A stretch of DNA of 40,371 nt. Origin: Bacteroidota bacterium. GTDB lineage: Bacteria; Bacteroidota; Bacteroidia; B-17B0; Aurantibacillaceae. Position 1 is the stretch's first letter. Each line of letters starts with the position of its first letter. Position numbers and translations under genes: made by a program. Location: NCBI GenBank assembly GCA_021155905.1, contig JAJNBG010000032.1, positions 1 to 40,371 on the forward strand, given 5' to 3'. The notes under the pieces are model-generated. The model was not told the DNA's origin and ran no database searches. It saw only the letters and a program-made list of their open reading frames with translations. This document shows, piece after piece, positions 8,548 through 15,406 of this stretch.

Positions 8548-9900
8548 TTACATCTTGCTTACATTCATCCTCGGGGGATAGAGGCGAATGAATACTTGTC
8601 CTGACATAGGATTCTTTCCATATAAGGATACTAATCCTTCGTCTGGTACATAATGGCTTCCTTGTAAACCTAATGCAAGTCGCATTGTGTTCGATTTTAA
8701 AACGTCGTAACTTAACCCAACAGTAACTGCATTTATATTAAAAAGTTCATCATGTCCGTACTCTTCTTCGTTGAGGCCTAATTCATGAACTGATTTCTGT
8801 ACCATTTCATATCTGCCGTACATCGAAAATCTAGCTTTCACAAAGGCAGCCTCTAACAACGTAGCGTGTTCGTTTGCATGGCTTTTATTTACTCCCCACA
8901 ATGCGGTTACATTTATGAAACCATTTTTTCTTAATGGCTTGCTATACACTGCAGATGCAGTGGTACGATAAACATCTTCGGTTGGTCTGAGCGATTCCGG
9001 ACTTTTAATGTACCCCTGAGATACCTGAAATGCCCAGTAAGGATTTGCGTTGTATGAAAGGCGACCACTATAGGAGTCGAACCGAGGCATATCAAAGTCA
9101 TATCTATTCTCATCTGGTTCTCTTCCTGTAAAGCTAGATGCATCTATTTTAAACTTGCCAAGACGTACACCACCTGTAACAACACCAAAGGTAATGTGAG
9201 TGCCATCATTCCAGTGATGGCTCAAAGGCGCATCCGGACCGTATAATGAAGAAACGCGATGCATAAACGCTACGGAACCTAAAGAAGGCTCTCCGGGATA
9301 TCCTGCATATACAAATACATCAACGTTTTTATTGATCATGTGGGTATATGCGATTGATAACTCCGAAAATAGATCGTGCGGATGTTGCCTGTCAACTAAG
9401 GGTTTTCCTTGCCAGCTTTCTCCGGTTTGGAAAAGTAATGGATAGCCATCTCCTCCAAATAGACGGTCCAAAGAGATCATTGAACTAAAACGGAATAAGC
9501 CCCGTTCTCCTACGCTGCGTTGCCCCATTGCCATGAACCAATTCACTATATCATTTTTTTCTCCTCCACGAGTTCCTGCATTAAAAATATCCTGGTGATT
9601 GTAGCGTGCAAAGATATTTCCATGTAGCATGTACATCCATTTTTTTCTATGTATCATGTAGCCGTACATAGGGGTTGAATCAGGAAGCCATCCTGTTCCA
9701 GAACCATTTCTTGTCATTGGTAAATTCAATGAGAAAGCATGGCTCATGTTCGACATTTCTTGATGAACGTGATGATCAACTGCATCTTTTTTCACTTCAA
9801 CTTCTTTTTTTACAGTATCGGTTTTATGAAGATGGTGATCATGTTGCGAACTCAATGTTCTGAAGGAAATCACATATATCAGTACTAATAGTTTTCTCAT
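8548..9900 (-). CDS. Outer-membrane beta-barrel protein of a metal-resistance operon
   Basis: The 450-residue protein has an N-terminal hydrophobic signal (MRKLLVLIYVISFRTLSSQ), then a His- and Met-rich stretch (HDHHLHKTD, DHHVHQEMSNMSHAF, about residues 20-55). It continues with alternating polar and aromatic residues typical of an outer-membrane barrel to the end. The His/Met-rich region could bind copper or silver. The gene starts 10 bp after the end of the HMA-membrane protein gene, so it is second in an operon driven from promoter C. I do not recognise a named family. The barrel call rests on composition and length. Confidence 0.65.
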   Translation of the reverse strand: MRKLLVLIYVISFRTLSSQHDHHLHKTDTVKKEVEVKKDAVDHHVHQEMSNMSHAFSLNLPMTRNGSGTGWLPDSTPMYGYMIHRKKWMYMLHGNIFARYNHQDIFNAGTRGGEKNDIVNWFMAMGQRSVGERGLFRFSSMISLDRLFGGDGYPLLFQTGESWQGKPLVDRQHPHDLFSELSIAYTHMINKNVDVFVYAGYPGEPSLGSVAFMHRVSSLYGPDAPLSHHWNDGTHITFGVVTGGVRLGKFKIDASSFTGREPDENRYDFDMPRFDSYSGRLSYNANPYWAFQVSQGYIKSPESLRPTEDVYRTTASAVYSKPLRKNGFINVTALWGVNKSHANEHATLLEAAFVKARFSMYGRYEMVQKSVHELGLNEEEYGHDELFNINAVTVGLSYDVLKSNTMRLALGLQGSHYVPDEGLVSLYGKNPMSGQVFIRLYPPRMNVSKM

Positions 9901-9910
9901 CTTCGATTTA

Positions 9911-10708
9911 TTAGAGCAAAGTCAGCAACATTATAACAGACATACTTATCATCAAACCATCTTCAATGATAGTGACGGTACTCATTGGCAAATTAAACAC
10001 ATCTCCTAAACAAGCGCATTTGATTTTACGTTTGTTAAATACGCTCTGCAATACACCAATTATACTTAATCCCATTACGATTAACGTTACAATATTCGTA
10101 ACAATCGGATCAAAATTAAGGATGTATGCTAAACCTAAGCCTAATTCAACAAAAGCATAAACATAACCCCAGCCTCTCCAGCGCTTTGCAATAATATCAT
10201 AGCTCATATAGCTATCTGCAAATCCCGAAAGATTTAACAATTTGAAAAATGAGAAGGTGATGAAAAAACCTGCCATAAAATGGTTCATCCACTCCATCCA
10301 CATGAACTCAGCCATTCCGTATTGTATGAGTAAAGTAATTCCCGTGATGTAAGCAAAAATCAACAGCACCGGCTTGTAGGTTTGGAACCAACTCTTTTTT
10401 TCTTTCTCAAATACAGTTGTGTTAACTTGTATGGTATCGGCGATGGGCTTTTTTAGCCAAGGGTCTTTTTCTTCTTCAATAACCGAAGAATGACCGTCCA
10501 TCTTTTCAATAAGCTTATATTTTGGATAGGCTTTAAGTGCCTCCTGTAGTGTAGTGGTGTTTATATGGCTACTCATAGTAATATCGGCTTCGCCTTTGCG
10601 CCAATCTACATGTGCGTTTGTTACTCCTTTTACATTTTGAAGGGCCTTCTGAATTTTCTCCTGACATGAGCTGCATGTCATTCCGGTTATTTTAAATGTG
10701 TGTGTCAT
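9911..10708 (-). CDS. HMA metal-binding domain fused to a MauE/DoxX-like membrane domain
   Basis: Residues 1-70 are a heavy-metal-associated domain with the metal site GMTCSSC (C12 and C15) and the following strand and helix of the ferredoxin-like fold. A linker leads to four hydrophobic helices from about residue 110. These include KCACLGDVFNLPMSTVTIIED, the cysteine pair and proline typical of MauE/DoxX-like redox-associated membrane proteins. The protein likely binds Cu(I) or a similar soft metal at the inner membrane, perhaps coupling capture to thiol chemistry. It is first in an operon with the barrel gene at 8548-9900. Promoter/operator C lies 21-84 bp upstream. Confidence 0.82.
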   Translation of the reverse strand: MTHTFKITGMTCSSCQEKIQKALQNVKGVTNAHVDWRKGEADITMSSHINTTTLQEALKAYPKYKLIEKMDGHSSVIEEEKDPWLKKPIADTIQVNTTVFEKEKKSWFQTYKPVLLIFAYITGITLLIQYGMAEFMWMEWMNHFMAGFFITFSFFKLLNLSGFADSYMSYDIIAKRWRGWGYVYAFVELGLGLAYILNFDPIVTNIVTLIVMGLSIIGVLQSVFNKRKIKCACLGDVFNLPMSTVTIIEDGLMISMSVIMLLTLL

Positions 10709-10728
10709 TTTTACTATGATTGATGATA

Positions 10729-10792
10729 CAAAATTACTGCCCGGTGATCAAAGGCAGTTTATAGAATTTTTGAAAGGTTTTGTGAGATTTAC
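10729..10792 (-). promoter_or_regulatory. Metal-cluster operator/promoter, copy C
   Basis: On the minus strand: AAACCTTTCAAAAATTC, then TATAAAC (to 10757), exactly 20 bp, then TAATTTTG (10729-10736), 20 bp before the ATG at 10708. The far end of the operator overlaps the last codons of the gene at 10789. Confidence 0.72.
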
Positions 10793-11745
10793 TGAACTAC
10801 GTTCTTGTTCGATTTCTTTGGTCTTCGAAAGAAATAGTACTGCACATTTAAAAGGTAAAGAGGGTATTTCCTGATGTATGATTTGTTTACCAAAGGAAAT
10901 GCTGTAGAAGCGTCAATACGTAAATTCGACTTAACTATGAATTGTATTGCTGGCCGGAACTCAATATAATTACCTTTTTGATAGGGCTCATCCGTAGCAA
11001 TTACAGTGTATGAGTTATTTGTAACCGTCAAAGCGTCGTATGCCTTGCCCAAGAATTCCGCGTACAGATTGATGTTAGTTTGATTATAATTTTTGTATTT
11101 GCGCGGGTATATCAGGTAGCCAAAAGATAAACTATAGTTATAGGCATTTCCGTAATTAAGTGCAATAGCTGACGAATTTTCTTTGTAGGAAAATGGTTTT
11201 ACAAAACCGGTGGTTAATGATACTGCAAGTTTATTTAGCAATACAGTTGATATCAAACCTCCACCTACGCCTTTGTTATCACCCATAAGCGAAACTTCAG
11301 CTTCATCATGCGGTTGTTGCGCGTAAACTCCGTTGCCGTATAATGCCATTCTGAAATGACGGTGATCTTGGTCAAAATTCATGAACCGGTAACGGAATCC
11401 CAGGTTAATTGATTCAAATAAATATTTGTTTGGTGAAGAAGGCTGAACAACGTATTCCTTCTGATTAGCATCTTTCTGAATGTAGTTTGCAGGAAGGGTT
11501 TTGTAATGATGGTTGGATGTTGTGATCATCGCGTTGAGCATCAATTTTGAACTTACTCCGTACATGAACATGGCGCCATGCCAGCTCTTGAAGTTACCAT
11601 CTGAAGAATAAACCTCGTTCATTGACCTTATCCCTAACACGTGTTTTGGCGTTATACTGGCAGGTTCTGAATTGGGATACAGTTCCTGTGCAATAGCGCC
11701 AGCAGTAATTGCTACCGCCAGCGTTGTTATTGTAATACGTTTCAT
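10789..11745 (-). CDS. Predicted outer-membrane protein of the metal cluster
   Basis: The 318-residue protein begins with a signal peptide (MKRITITTLAVAITAGAIAQ), followed by a region with regular amphipathic strands and many Tyr and Phe (YRYRFMNFDQ-like segments, SLSFGYLIYPRKY, LNVQYYFFR near the end). This is typical of a small outer-membrane barrel. It contains SWHGAMFMYGVSSKLMLNAMIT, which resembles uncharacterised barrel proteins that occur beside HMA proteins in Bacteroidota. It starts 6 bp after the end of the periplasmic HMA gene and must share its promoter B. The function is likely metal export across, or sensing at, the outer membrane, by context only. Confidence 0.6.
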   Translation of the reverse strand: MKRITITTLAVAITAGAIAQELYPNSEPASITPKHVLGIRSMNEVYSSDGNFKSWHGAMFMYGVSSKLMLNAMITTSNHHYKTLPANYIQKDANQKEYVVQPSSPNKYLFESINLGFRYRFMNFDQDHRHFRMALYGNGVYAQQPHDEAEVSLMGDNKGVGGGLISTVLLNKLAVSLTTGFVKPFSYKENSSAIALNYGNAYNYSLSFGYLIYPRKYKNYNQTNINLYAEFLGKAYDALTVTNNSYTVIATDEPYQKGNYIEFRPAIQFIVKSNLRIDASTAFPLVNKSYIRKYPLYLLNVQYYFFRRPKKSNKNVVQ

Positions 11746-11751
11746 GATTAC

Positions 11752-12276
11752 TTATATTGTTACGCGATAGATCCTGTTTGATTTTGATCCACCGGTTTTG
11801 ATGCATCCATGACCGGTAAGCCCTATATACTTTTTATGCTCTTTAATTGGAGCCAGTCCTTTGTCTACAAATCTTATCGTTGTAACACCATTAAGGTTTT
11901 GATTTTTTACATTCACAAAATGATAGGTGTCATCACCAAAAATATAGTGATAATCATTTGTTACGCTAACGTTACTGAATTTGAAATTGGCCATCAGCAA
12001 ACCAACTGAAAAACCTGCTCCTTCAATTTTATCTTTAATAGCATCCATGCTAACTTTAGCACCTGCCTTAAAGGTCAAATTGTATTCTGCTTTTTGTAGA
12101 TCGACATCTATTTTGTCGATGAAAGATAAAGTCGACAAAGCTTGATGAACTGAATTAGAGCACATGCTGCATGTTACCCCTGTTACTTTTACTTTCGCTG
12201 AAACAAAGTTCGCAAAAGCCCCACTGCTAAATAGCACTGCCATTAGCATAGTAAGGATTGTTTTTTTAGTTTTCAT
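11752..12276 (-). CDS. Secreted HMA-domain protein
   Basis: The 174-residue protein has a signal peptide (MKTKKTILTMLMAVLFSSGAFA). A heavy-metal-associated domain follows (about residues 26-95) with the site GVTCSMCSNSV and a helix leading to GAGFSVGLL. The C-terminal 75 residues are unlike HMA and end in a short basic tail; they may contact the barrel protein encoded next. The mature protein would be periplasmic and could pass Cu(I) to the outer-membrane partner; this is inference. The start at 12276 fits the -7 box at 12299-12306, 22 bp upstream. Confidence 0.8.
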   Translation of the reverse strand: MKTKKTILTMLMAVLFSSGAFANFVSAKVKVTGVTCSMCSNSVHQALSTLSFIDKIDVDLQKAEYNLTFKAGAKVSMDAIKDKIEGAGFSVGLLMANFKFSNVSVTNDYHYIFGDDTYHFVNVKNQNLNGVTTIRFVDKGLAPIKEHKKYIGLTGHGCIKTGGSKSNRIYRVTI

Positions 12277-12298
12277 ATATTAATTGTTTTTTATGATA

Positions 12299-12362
12299 CA
12301 AAGGTATCCCCACTGTGGACGAAAGTGTTTATGAAATCTTTGGAAGGTTTTATGATTTTTAC
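12299..12362 (-). promoter_or_regulatory. Metal-cluster operator/promoter, copy B
   Basis: On the minus strand: AAACCTTCCAAAGATTTC, then CATAAAC (to 12327), exactly 20 bp, then TACCTTTG (12299-12306). It drives the HMA/barrel operon at 12276-10789. Two terminators separate it from the metallothionein-like gene. Confidence 0.75.
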
Positions 12363-12371
12363 TGAATCAAA

Positions 12372-12397
12372 AAAAGAGCTCTAATAAGAGCTCTTTT
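12372..12397. terminator. Terminator-like hairpin
   Basis: AAAAGAGCTC and GAGCTCTTTT pair perfectly around TAATAA. It lies downstream of the metallothionein-like gene, after the GC-rich hairpin at 12413-12436, and insulates promoter B from read-through. Confidence 0.7.
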
Positions 12398-12412
12398 AGT
12401 TCGCGATAAAAT

Positions 12413-12436
12413 AAAAGGGCCTTGCGGCCCCCTTTA
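12413..12436 (-). terminator. Terminator of the metallothionein-like gene
   Basis: GGGCC/GGCCC around TTGC, flanked by AAAA on the + strand, which reads as a U-run on the minus-strand transcript. It directly follows the stop codon at 12437. Confidence 0.75.
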
Positions 12437-12556
12437 TTACTTACAGCAAGTGCAACCGCAAGCACAATTTGAATTTGTGCAATTGCTTCCGCATGTACAT
12501 TTTTCGCAATTGCAGTTTATACTACTACAGTTGCTTATTACTTTGTTTGTTTCCAT
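12437..12556 (-). CDS. Metallothionein-like cysteine-rich peptide, 39 residues
   Basis: The start is the ATG at 12556 (METNKVISNCSS). A longer frame to 12619 runs upstream through the -7 box at 12595-12602, so it cannot be the product. Eleven of the 39 residues are cysteine, arranged as CxC, CxxC and a final CC (NCNCEKCTCG, NCACGCTCCK), with no aromatic residues. This composition is that of a metallothionein, which sequesters Cu(I), Ag(I), Zn(II) or Cd(II) in the cytoplasm. It has its own promoter with operator A and its own terminator. It matches no metallothionein family that I can name with certainty. Confidence 0.75.
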   Translation of the reverse strand: METNKVISNCSSINCNCEKCTCGSNCTNSNCACGCTCCK

Positions 12557-12594
12557 AACATTGATTTTTTTGGTTATACATTTATTTAACAATA

Positions 12595-12658
12595 CAAAGG
12601 TATGTCCTATGTCTCGCAAGTTGTTTATGGAATCTTTGGAAGGATTTGTGAGATTTAC
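12595..12658 (-). promoter_or_regulatory. Metal-cluster operator/promoter, copy A
   Basis: On the minus strand: ACAAATCCTTCCAAAGATTC, then CATAAAC (to 12623), exactly 20 bp, then TACCTTTG (12595-12602). The upstream end overlaps the stop codon of the HMA-AraC gene. The spacing from operator to -7 box is the same as in copies B and C. Confidence 0.75.
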
Positions 12659-13215
12659 AGTTCCTCGATATTCTTGCGTTTGTGCTCTTTAAGAGCCTTG
12701 AAGTGTGACGGAGTTAAACCCGTTACTTTCTTGAACTGGCTTGACAAATAAGCAACACTGCTGTAACCTAAACGATCCGATATCTCGGAAATAGATAATT
12801 CGTCGTAAATCAAAAGTTCTTTTACTTTTTCAATACGTTGCGCAATAAAGTACTTTTCGATTGTGGTCCCTTCAACTTCAGAAAAGAGGTTACTTAAGTA
12901 AGTGTAATCGTAATGCAATTTATCGGCAATATGATCGGAAAGGTTGGTTTTGATGTTATCGTCAGAATAATGAATAAGTTTTACGATCTCATTCTTTATC
13001 TTCTCTATCATTCGACTCTTTTTATCGTCTATTAATTCGAAGCCGTGATGTTTCAATCCCACGTCTAGTTTTTTAAGTTGAGCCTCGTTTGGTTCTTTTG
13101 TTACTTGTATCTCGCCCAATTCAACCGAAAGAAATTCTATATCTGCTTTTTCAAGCTCACCTCTTACAACCATTTTACATCGGCTGCAAACCATATTTTT
13201 TATGAAAAGTAACAT
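12655..13215 (-). CDS. AraC-type regulator with N-terminal HMA-like metal-binding domain
   Basis: The 186-residue protein is short for the AraC family. Residues 1-70 replace the usual cupin with a small domain carrying NMVCSRCKMVV (C10 and C13), which matches the CxxC metal loop of HMA domains. A strand-helix pattern then runs to HHGFELIDD. Residues about 95-180 are the two AraC helix-turn-helix motifs (DYTYLSNLFSEVEG, then LSISEISDRLGYSSVAYLSSQFKKVTG). This is a plausible one-component sensor in which metal binding to the CxxC controls activation. Family members with this layout occur in Bacteroidota copper clusters. It is the best candidate to bind operators A-E. No operator copy is seen before its own gene. 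Confidence 0.85.
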   Translation of the reverse strand: MLLFIKNMVCSRCKMVVRGELEKADIEFLSVELGEIQVTKEPNEAQLKKLDVGLKHHGFELIDDKKSRMIEKIKNEIVKLIHYSDDNIKTNLSDHIADKLHYDYTYLSNLFSEVEGTTIEKYFIAQRIEKVKELLIYDELSISEISDRLGYSSVAYLSSQFKKVTGLTPSHFKALKEHKRKNIEEL

Positions 13216-13397
13216 CTAAGTGTAAAAATAGTGATTTTTTTAATTAAGGAATTAGATACGATCCATTGAAAAATTCATTAGACAATTAACCATGGTTAAA
13301 ATATAACTCCACAAAAAGCATCATTTTCTTGGAGTTATGTTAGTTAAACACCTATAATTGGGTAGTTGAGATTAATTTCCTAAATTCTCTAATTGCT

Positions 13398-13441
13398 TTA
13401 AAACCATCAAAAAAGTTCGATAAATCGAGGTGTTCGTGTAC
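13398..13441. repeat. 45-bp dispersed repeat, copy 2 of 4
   Basis: Contains CATCAAAAAAGTTCGATAAA and ends GTTCGTGTAC, nearly identical to copy 1 at 3651-3694. It runs directly into the 137-bp direct repeat that begins at 13439. Confidence 0.7.
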
Positions 13442-13575
13442 TAAGCCGGATCATTTAAGTATGATCCGGTTTTTTGTTTCTCTTCCTCAATAAAATCAAG
13501 GATTTCAGTTTAAAATTCAGATTCGATATTTTAGTGGTTAAATTATCCGAATTTCAATTCGCATTGAGAATGAAT
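13439..13575. repeat. 137-bp direct repeat, left copy
   Basis: This segment recurs at 15253-15388 with about six differences, including one single-base deletion. It opens with a perfect terminator hairpin and ends ...GCATTGAGAATGAAT. The two copies bracket about 1.7 kb that contains the cassette-like gene at 13921-15054. Confidence 0.85.
13446..13475 (+). terminator. Intrinsic terminator within the direct repeat (left copy)
   Basis: CCGGATCAT and ATGATCCGG pair around TTAAGT and are followed by six Ts. Confidence 0.85.
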
Positions 13576-13632
13576 TAATTGCGAGTTCGAGTACGGTTCA
13601 CCCGAAAAAAACCAAACCTAAACTAAAAACAA

Positions 13633-13819
13633 ATGGATGAAAAAAATAATCGATTAACCTGCTATGAACTGAGAGCTTTCCCGGGTTTGAAAACTGCACA
13701 GATGAATAGCTAAGGAAACTATTGCGAGCCTTGAAAAACTATCAATTCTATTCTACGAACTACATCAAAAATCGCTTCTCGAAGTAGAAGATCAAAAAGA
13801 TATTTGGTACAACCAATGA
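13633..13819 (+). pseudogene. Decayed small gene of about 60 codons
   Basis: ATG 13633 opens MDEKNNRLTCYELRAFPGLK and stops at 13711-13713. A second frame then gives KETIASLEKLSILFYELHQK and further to a TGA at 13817-13819. Between them a third frame reads FENCTDE. Joined, these resemble small Bacteroidota proteins with a ..ELRAFPGFEN.TDEEA...I.SL..LS...YE.. pattern that I have seen without a function. At least two indels are needed to restore one frame. The remainder of 13216-13632 holds the repeats and otherwise nothing seen. Confidence 0.5.
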
Positions 13820-13880
13820 AGAGCGTTAGTGTAATCCTCATTTATTTTTTATTATATTTATAAGTAGCGCCAATCTATTA

Positions 13881-13889
13881 GTTAGCGGC
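13881..13889. other. Cassette left boundary, attC/attI-like core GTTAGCGGC
   Basis: GTTAGCGGC here is the exact reverse complement of GCCGCTAAC at 15059-15067, just after the next gene. The context GCGCCAATCTATTA-GTTAG parallels GCGGGTATATGCTA-GTTAG at 39638-39656. It is 32 bp before the start of the gene at 13921. Confidence 0.6.
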
Positions 13890-13920
13890 AACATAAAGAC
13901 CGAACTTTAAAAAAGCAGAA

Positions 13921-15054
13921 ATGACAATTAACTCAATAAAAATAGTCTTACTAATTTTTGTATCAAGTACATTCCTTTCTTGTAATGGGCAAGAGAAATC
14001 AGAACGCAAACAGACTGAAGCAGAAACTTTAGCAATTGGCAAAGTAGTTTTTGAACTTGATAAGCAAATTTGGAAAATATTTCAAGACTCAAAAGGAAAA
14101 TATTGGTTTGGTAGTAATGGAAACGGTATATATTATTTAGACGGAAACCAGTTGAAGTTATTTACAACAATAGACGGATTAGTGAACAATACAATACGTG
14201 GAATTCAAGAAGATATTGACGGAAATATATACATTGAAACAGCCGAGGGAATAAGCAAATTTGACGGAAAGCAATTCACTACTTTAAAGGCAATAAAATC
14301 CTCTTATAACCAATGGAAATTGAATCCTACTGACTTGTGGTTTGGTTACAATGCAAACGATTTATATCGTTATGATGGAGATTCTCTTTTTGAATTAAAA
14401 TTACCACGAAAAGATTTAAAAAAAGCGTTTGGAATTGACACGCTAATTGGCCCATTTAATAGTAATAATCCTTATTCAGTCTTTGGCGTGAGTAAAGATA
14501 AAGACGGAAATATTTGGTTTGGAACCTTTGTAGCAGGTGCTTTTCGATATGATGGAAAATCTTTTTTGTGGTTTGATGAAAAAGAACTTTCAATACTTCC
14601 AGATGGCAGAGCGGGTGGAGTGCGTTCAATGATTCAAGATAAGAACGGTTATTTTTGGTTAAGTAATTTTTATTATAAATACAAAATTAACCCAAACCTA
14701 CCCAAAGGATATGAAAAGATTAAAGCTGTTGATTTACCCAAAGAGATCGCAAAACTCTGGATATGGAACTCATCCACCAATAGCTATAAACAAAAGGTGG
14801 ATGATAAAATACTTGGCTTTAACGCTGGAATAACTGACAAGGAAGGAAATTTATGGATGATTATGTATGGTGGTGGAGTTTGGAAATATGACGGAAAAAC
14901 ACTCTCAAACCTTGAAATAAAAAGTGATAAAGAATATGTCTTGTTAGTCTGTATCTACCAAGACAGCAACGGAACAATTTGGCTTGGAACTGACAATGAC
15001 GGAGTTTACAAACAAAATGGAGATACGTTTGAGAAGTTTAAACTAAAAAAATAA
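13921..15054 (+). CDS. Beta-propeller sensor-like lipoprotein in a cassette-like setting
   Basis: The 377-residue protein has a lipoprotein signal ending FLSC (C21). Repeats of about 40-50 residues follow with the pattern D..GKYWFGSNGNGIYYLDG, D..GNIWFGTFVAGAFRYDG, DKEGNLWMIMYGGGVWKYDG and DSNGTIWLGTDNDGVYK. These are the blades of the two-component-regulator propeller fold. There is no kinase or DNA-binding part, so it is probably a surface or periplasmic binding protein. It resembles the protein at 15407-16453. Its DNA is visibly AT-richer than the flanking genes, and it lies between matched GTTAGCGGC/GCCGCTAAC ends, both consistent with acquisition as a cassette. Confidence 0.8.
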   Translation: MTINSIKIVLLIFVSSTFLSCNGQEKSERKQTEAETLAIGKVVFELDKQIWKIFQDSKGKYWFGSNGNGIYYLDGNQLKLFTTIDGLVNNTIRGIQEDIDGNIYIETAEGISKFDGKQFTTLKAIKSSYNQWKLNPTDLWFGYNANDLYRYDGDSLFELKLPRKDLKKAFGIDTLIGPFNSNNPYSVFGVSKDKDGNIWFGTFVAGAFRYDGKSFLWFDEKELSILPDGRAGGVRSMIQDKNGYFWLSNFYYKYKINPNLPKGYEKIKAVDLPKEIAKLWIWNSSTNSYKQKVDDKILGFNAGITDKEGNLWMIMYGGGVWKYDGKTLSNLEIKSDKEYVLLVCIYQDSNGTIWLGTDNDGVYKQNGDTFEKFKLKK

Positions 15055-15058
15055 AGCA

Positions 15059-15133
15059 GCCGCTAACAGCCTATAGGCAAGATGGAGTTAATTTTCGAGT
15101 TATTTTGATGCCTTTTTGGTGGGCACTCGAAAT
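15059..15133. other. Cassette right boundary with attC-like imperfect hairpin
   Basis: GCCGCTAACAGC begins 4 bp after the stop codon and complements the left boundary at 13881. An imperfect hairpin follows: ATTTTCGAGT (15091-15100) with ACTCGAAAT (15125-15133), one base bulged, as in integron attC sites. No clear GTTRRRY end follows, so the site may be truncated or diverged. Confidence 0.5.
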
Positions 15134-15210
15134 GTTGGAATTATTACTTGATTTGCGATAGTCTAAAAGATCGGTTTCCTGTTGCGAGAATTCATCAAGA
15201 TTCTAAGTCG

Positions 15211-15255
15211 CTGTAAATCATCCAAAAAGTTCGATATTTGCAACCCGTAGGGTAC
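15211..15255. repeat. 45-bp dispersed repeat, copy 3 of 4
   Basis: Contains CATCCAAAAAGTTCGATATT and ends CCGTAGGGTAC, the second tail version, shared with copy 4. It runs into the right copy of the 137-bp direct repeat. Confidence 0.7.
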
Positions 15256-15388
15256 TAAGCCGGATCATTTAACGATGATCCGGTTTTTTGTTTCTCTTCT
15301 TCAATAAAATCAAGGGTTCAGTTTAAAGTTCAGATTCGATATTTTAGTGGTTAAATTATCCGAATTTCAATTCGCATTGAGAATGAAT
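15253..15388. repeat. 137-bp direct repeat, right copy
   Basis: Nearly identical to 13439-13575. It ends about 20 bp before the start codon of the gene at 15407, so it probably carries part of that gene's leader or promoter. Confidence 0.85.
15260..15289 (+). terminator. Intrinsic terminator within the direct repeat (right copy)
   Basis: CCGGATCAT and ATGATCCGG around TTAACG, followed by six Ts. The loop differs from the left copy while the stem is conserved. Confidence 0.85.
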
Positions 15389-15406
15389 ATAGATTACCTT
15401 TAATTT

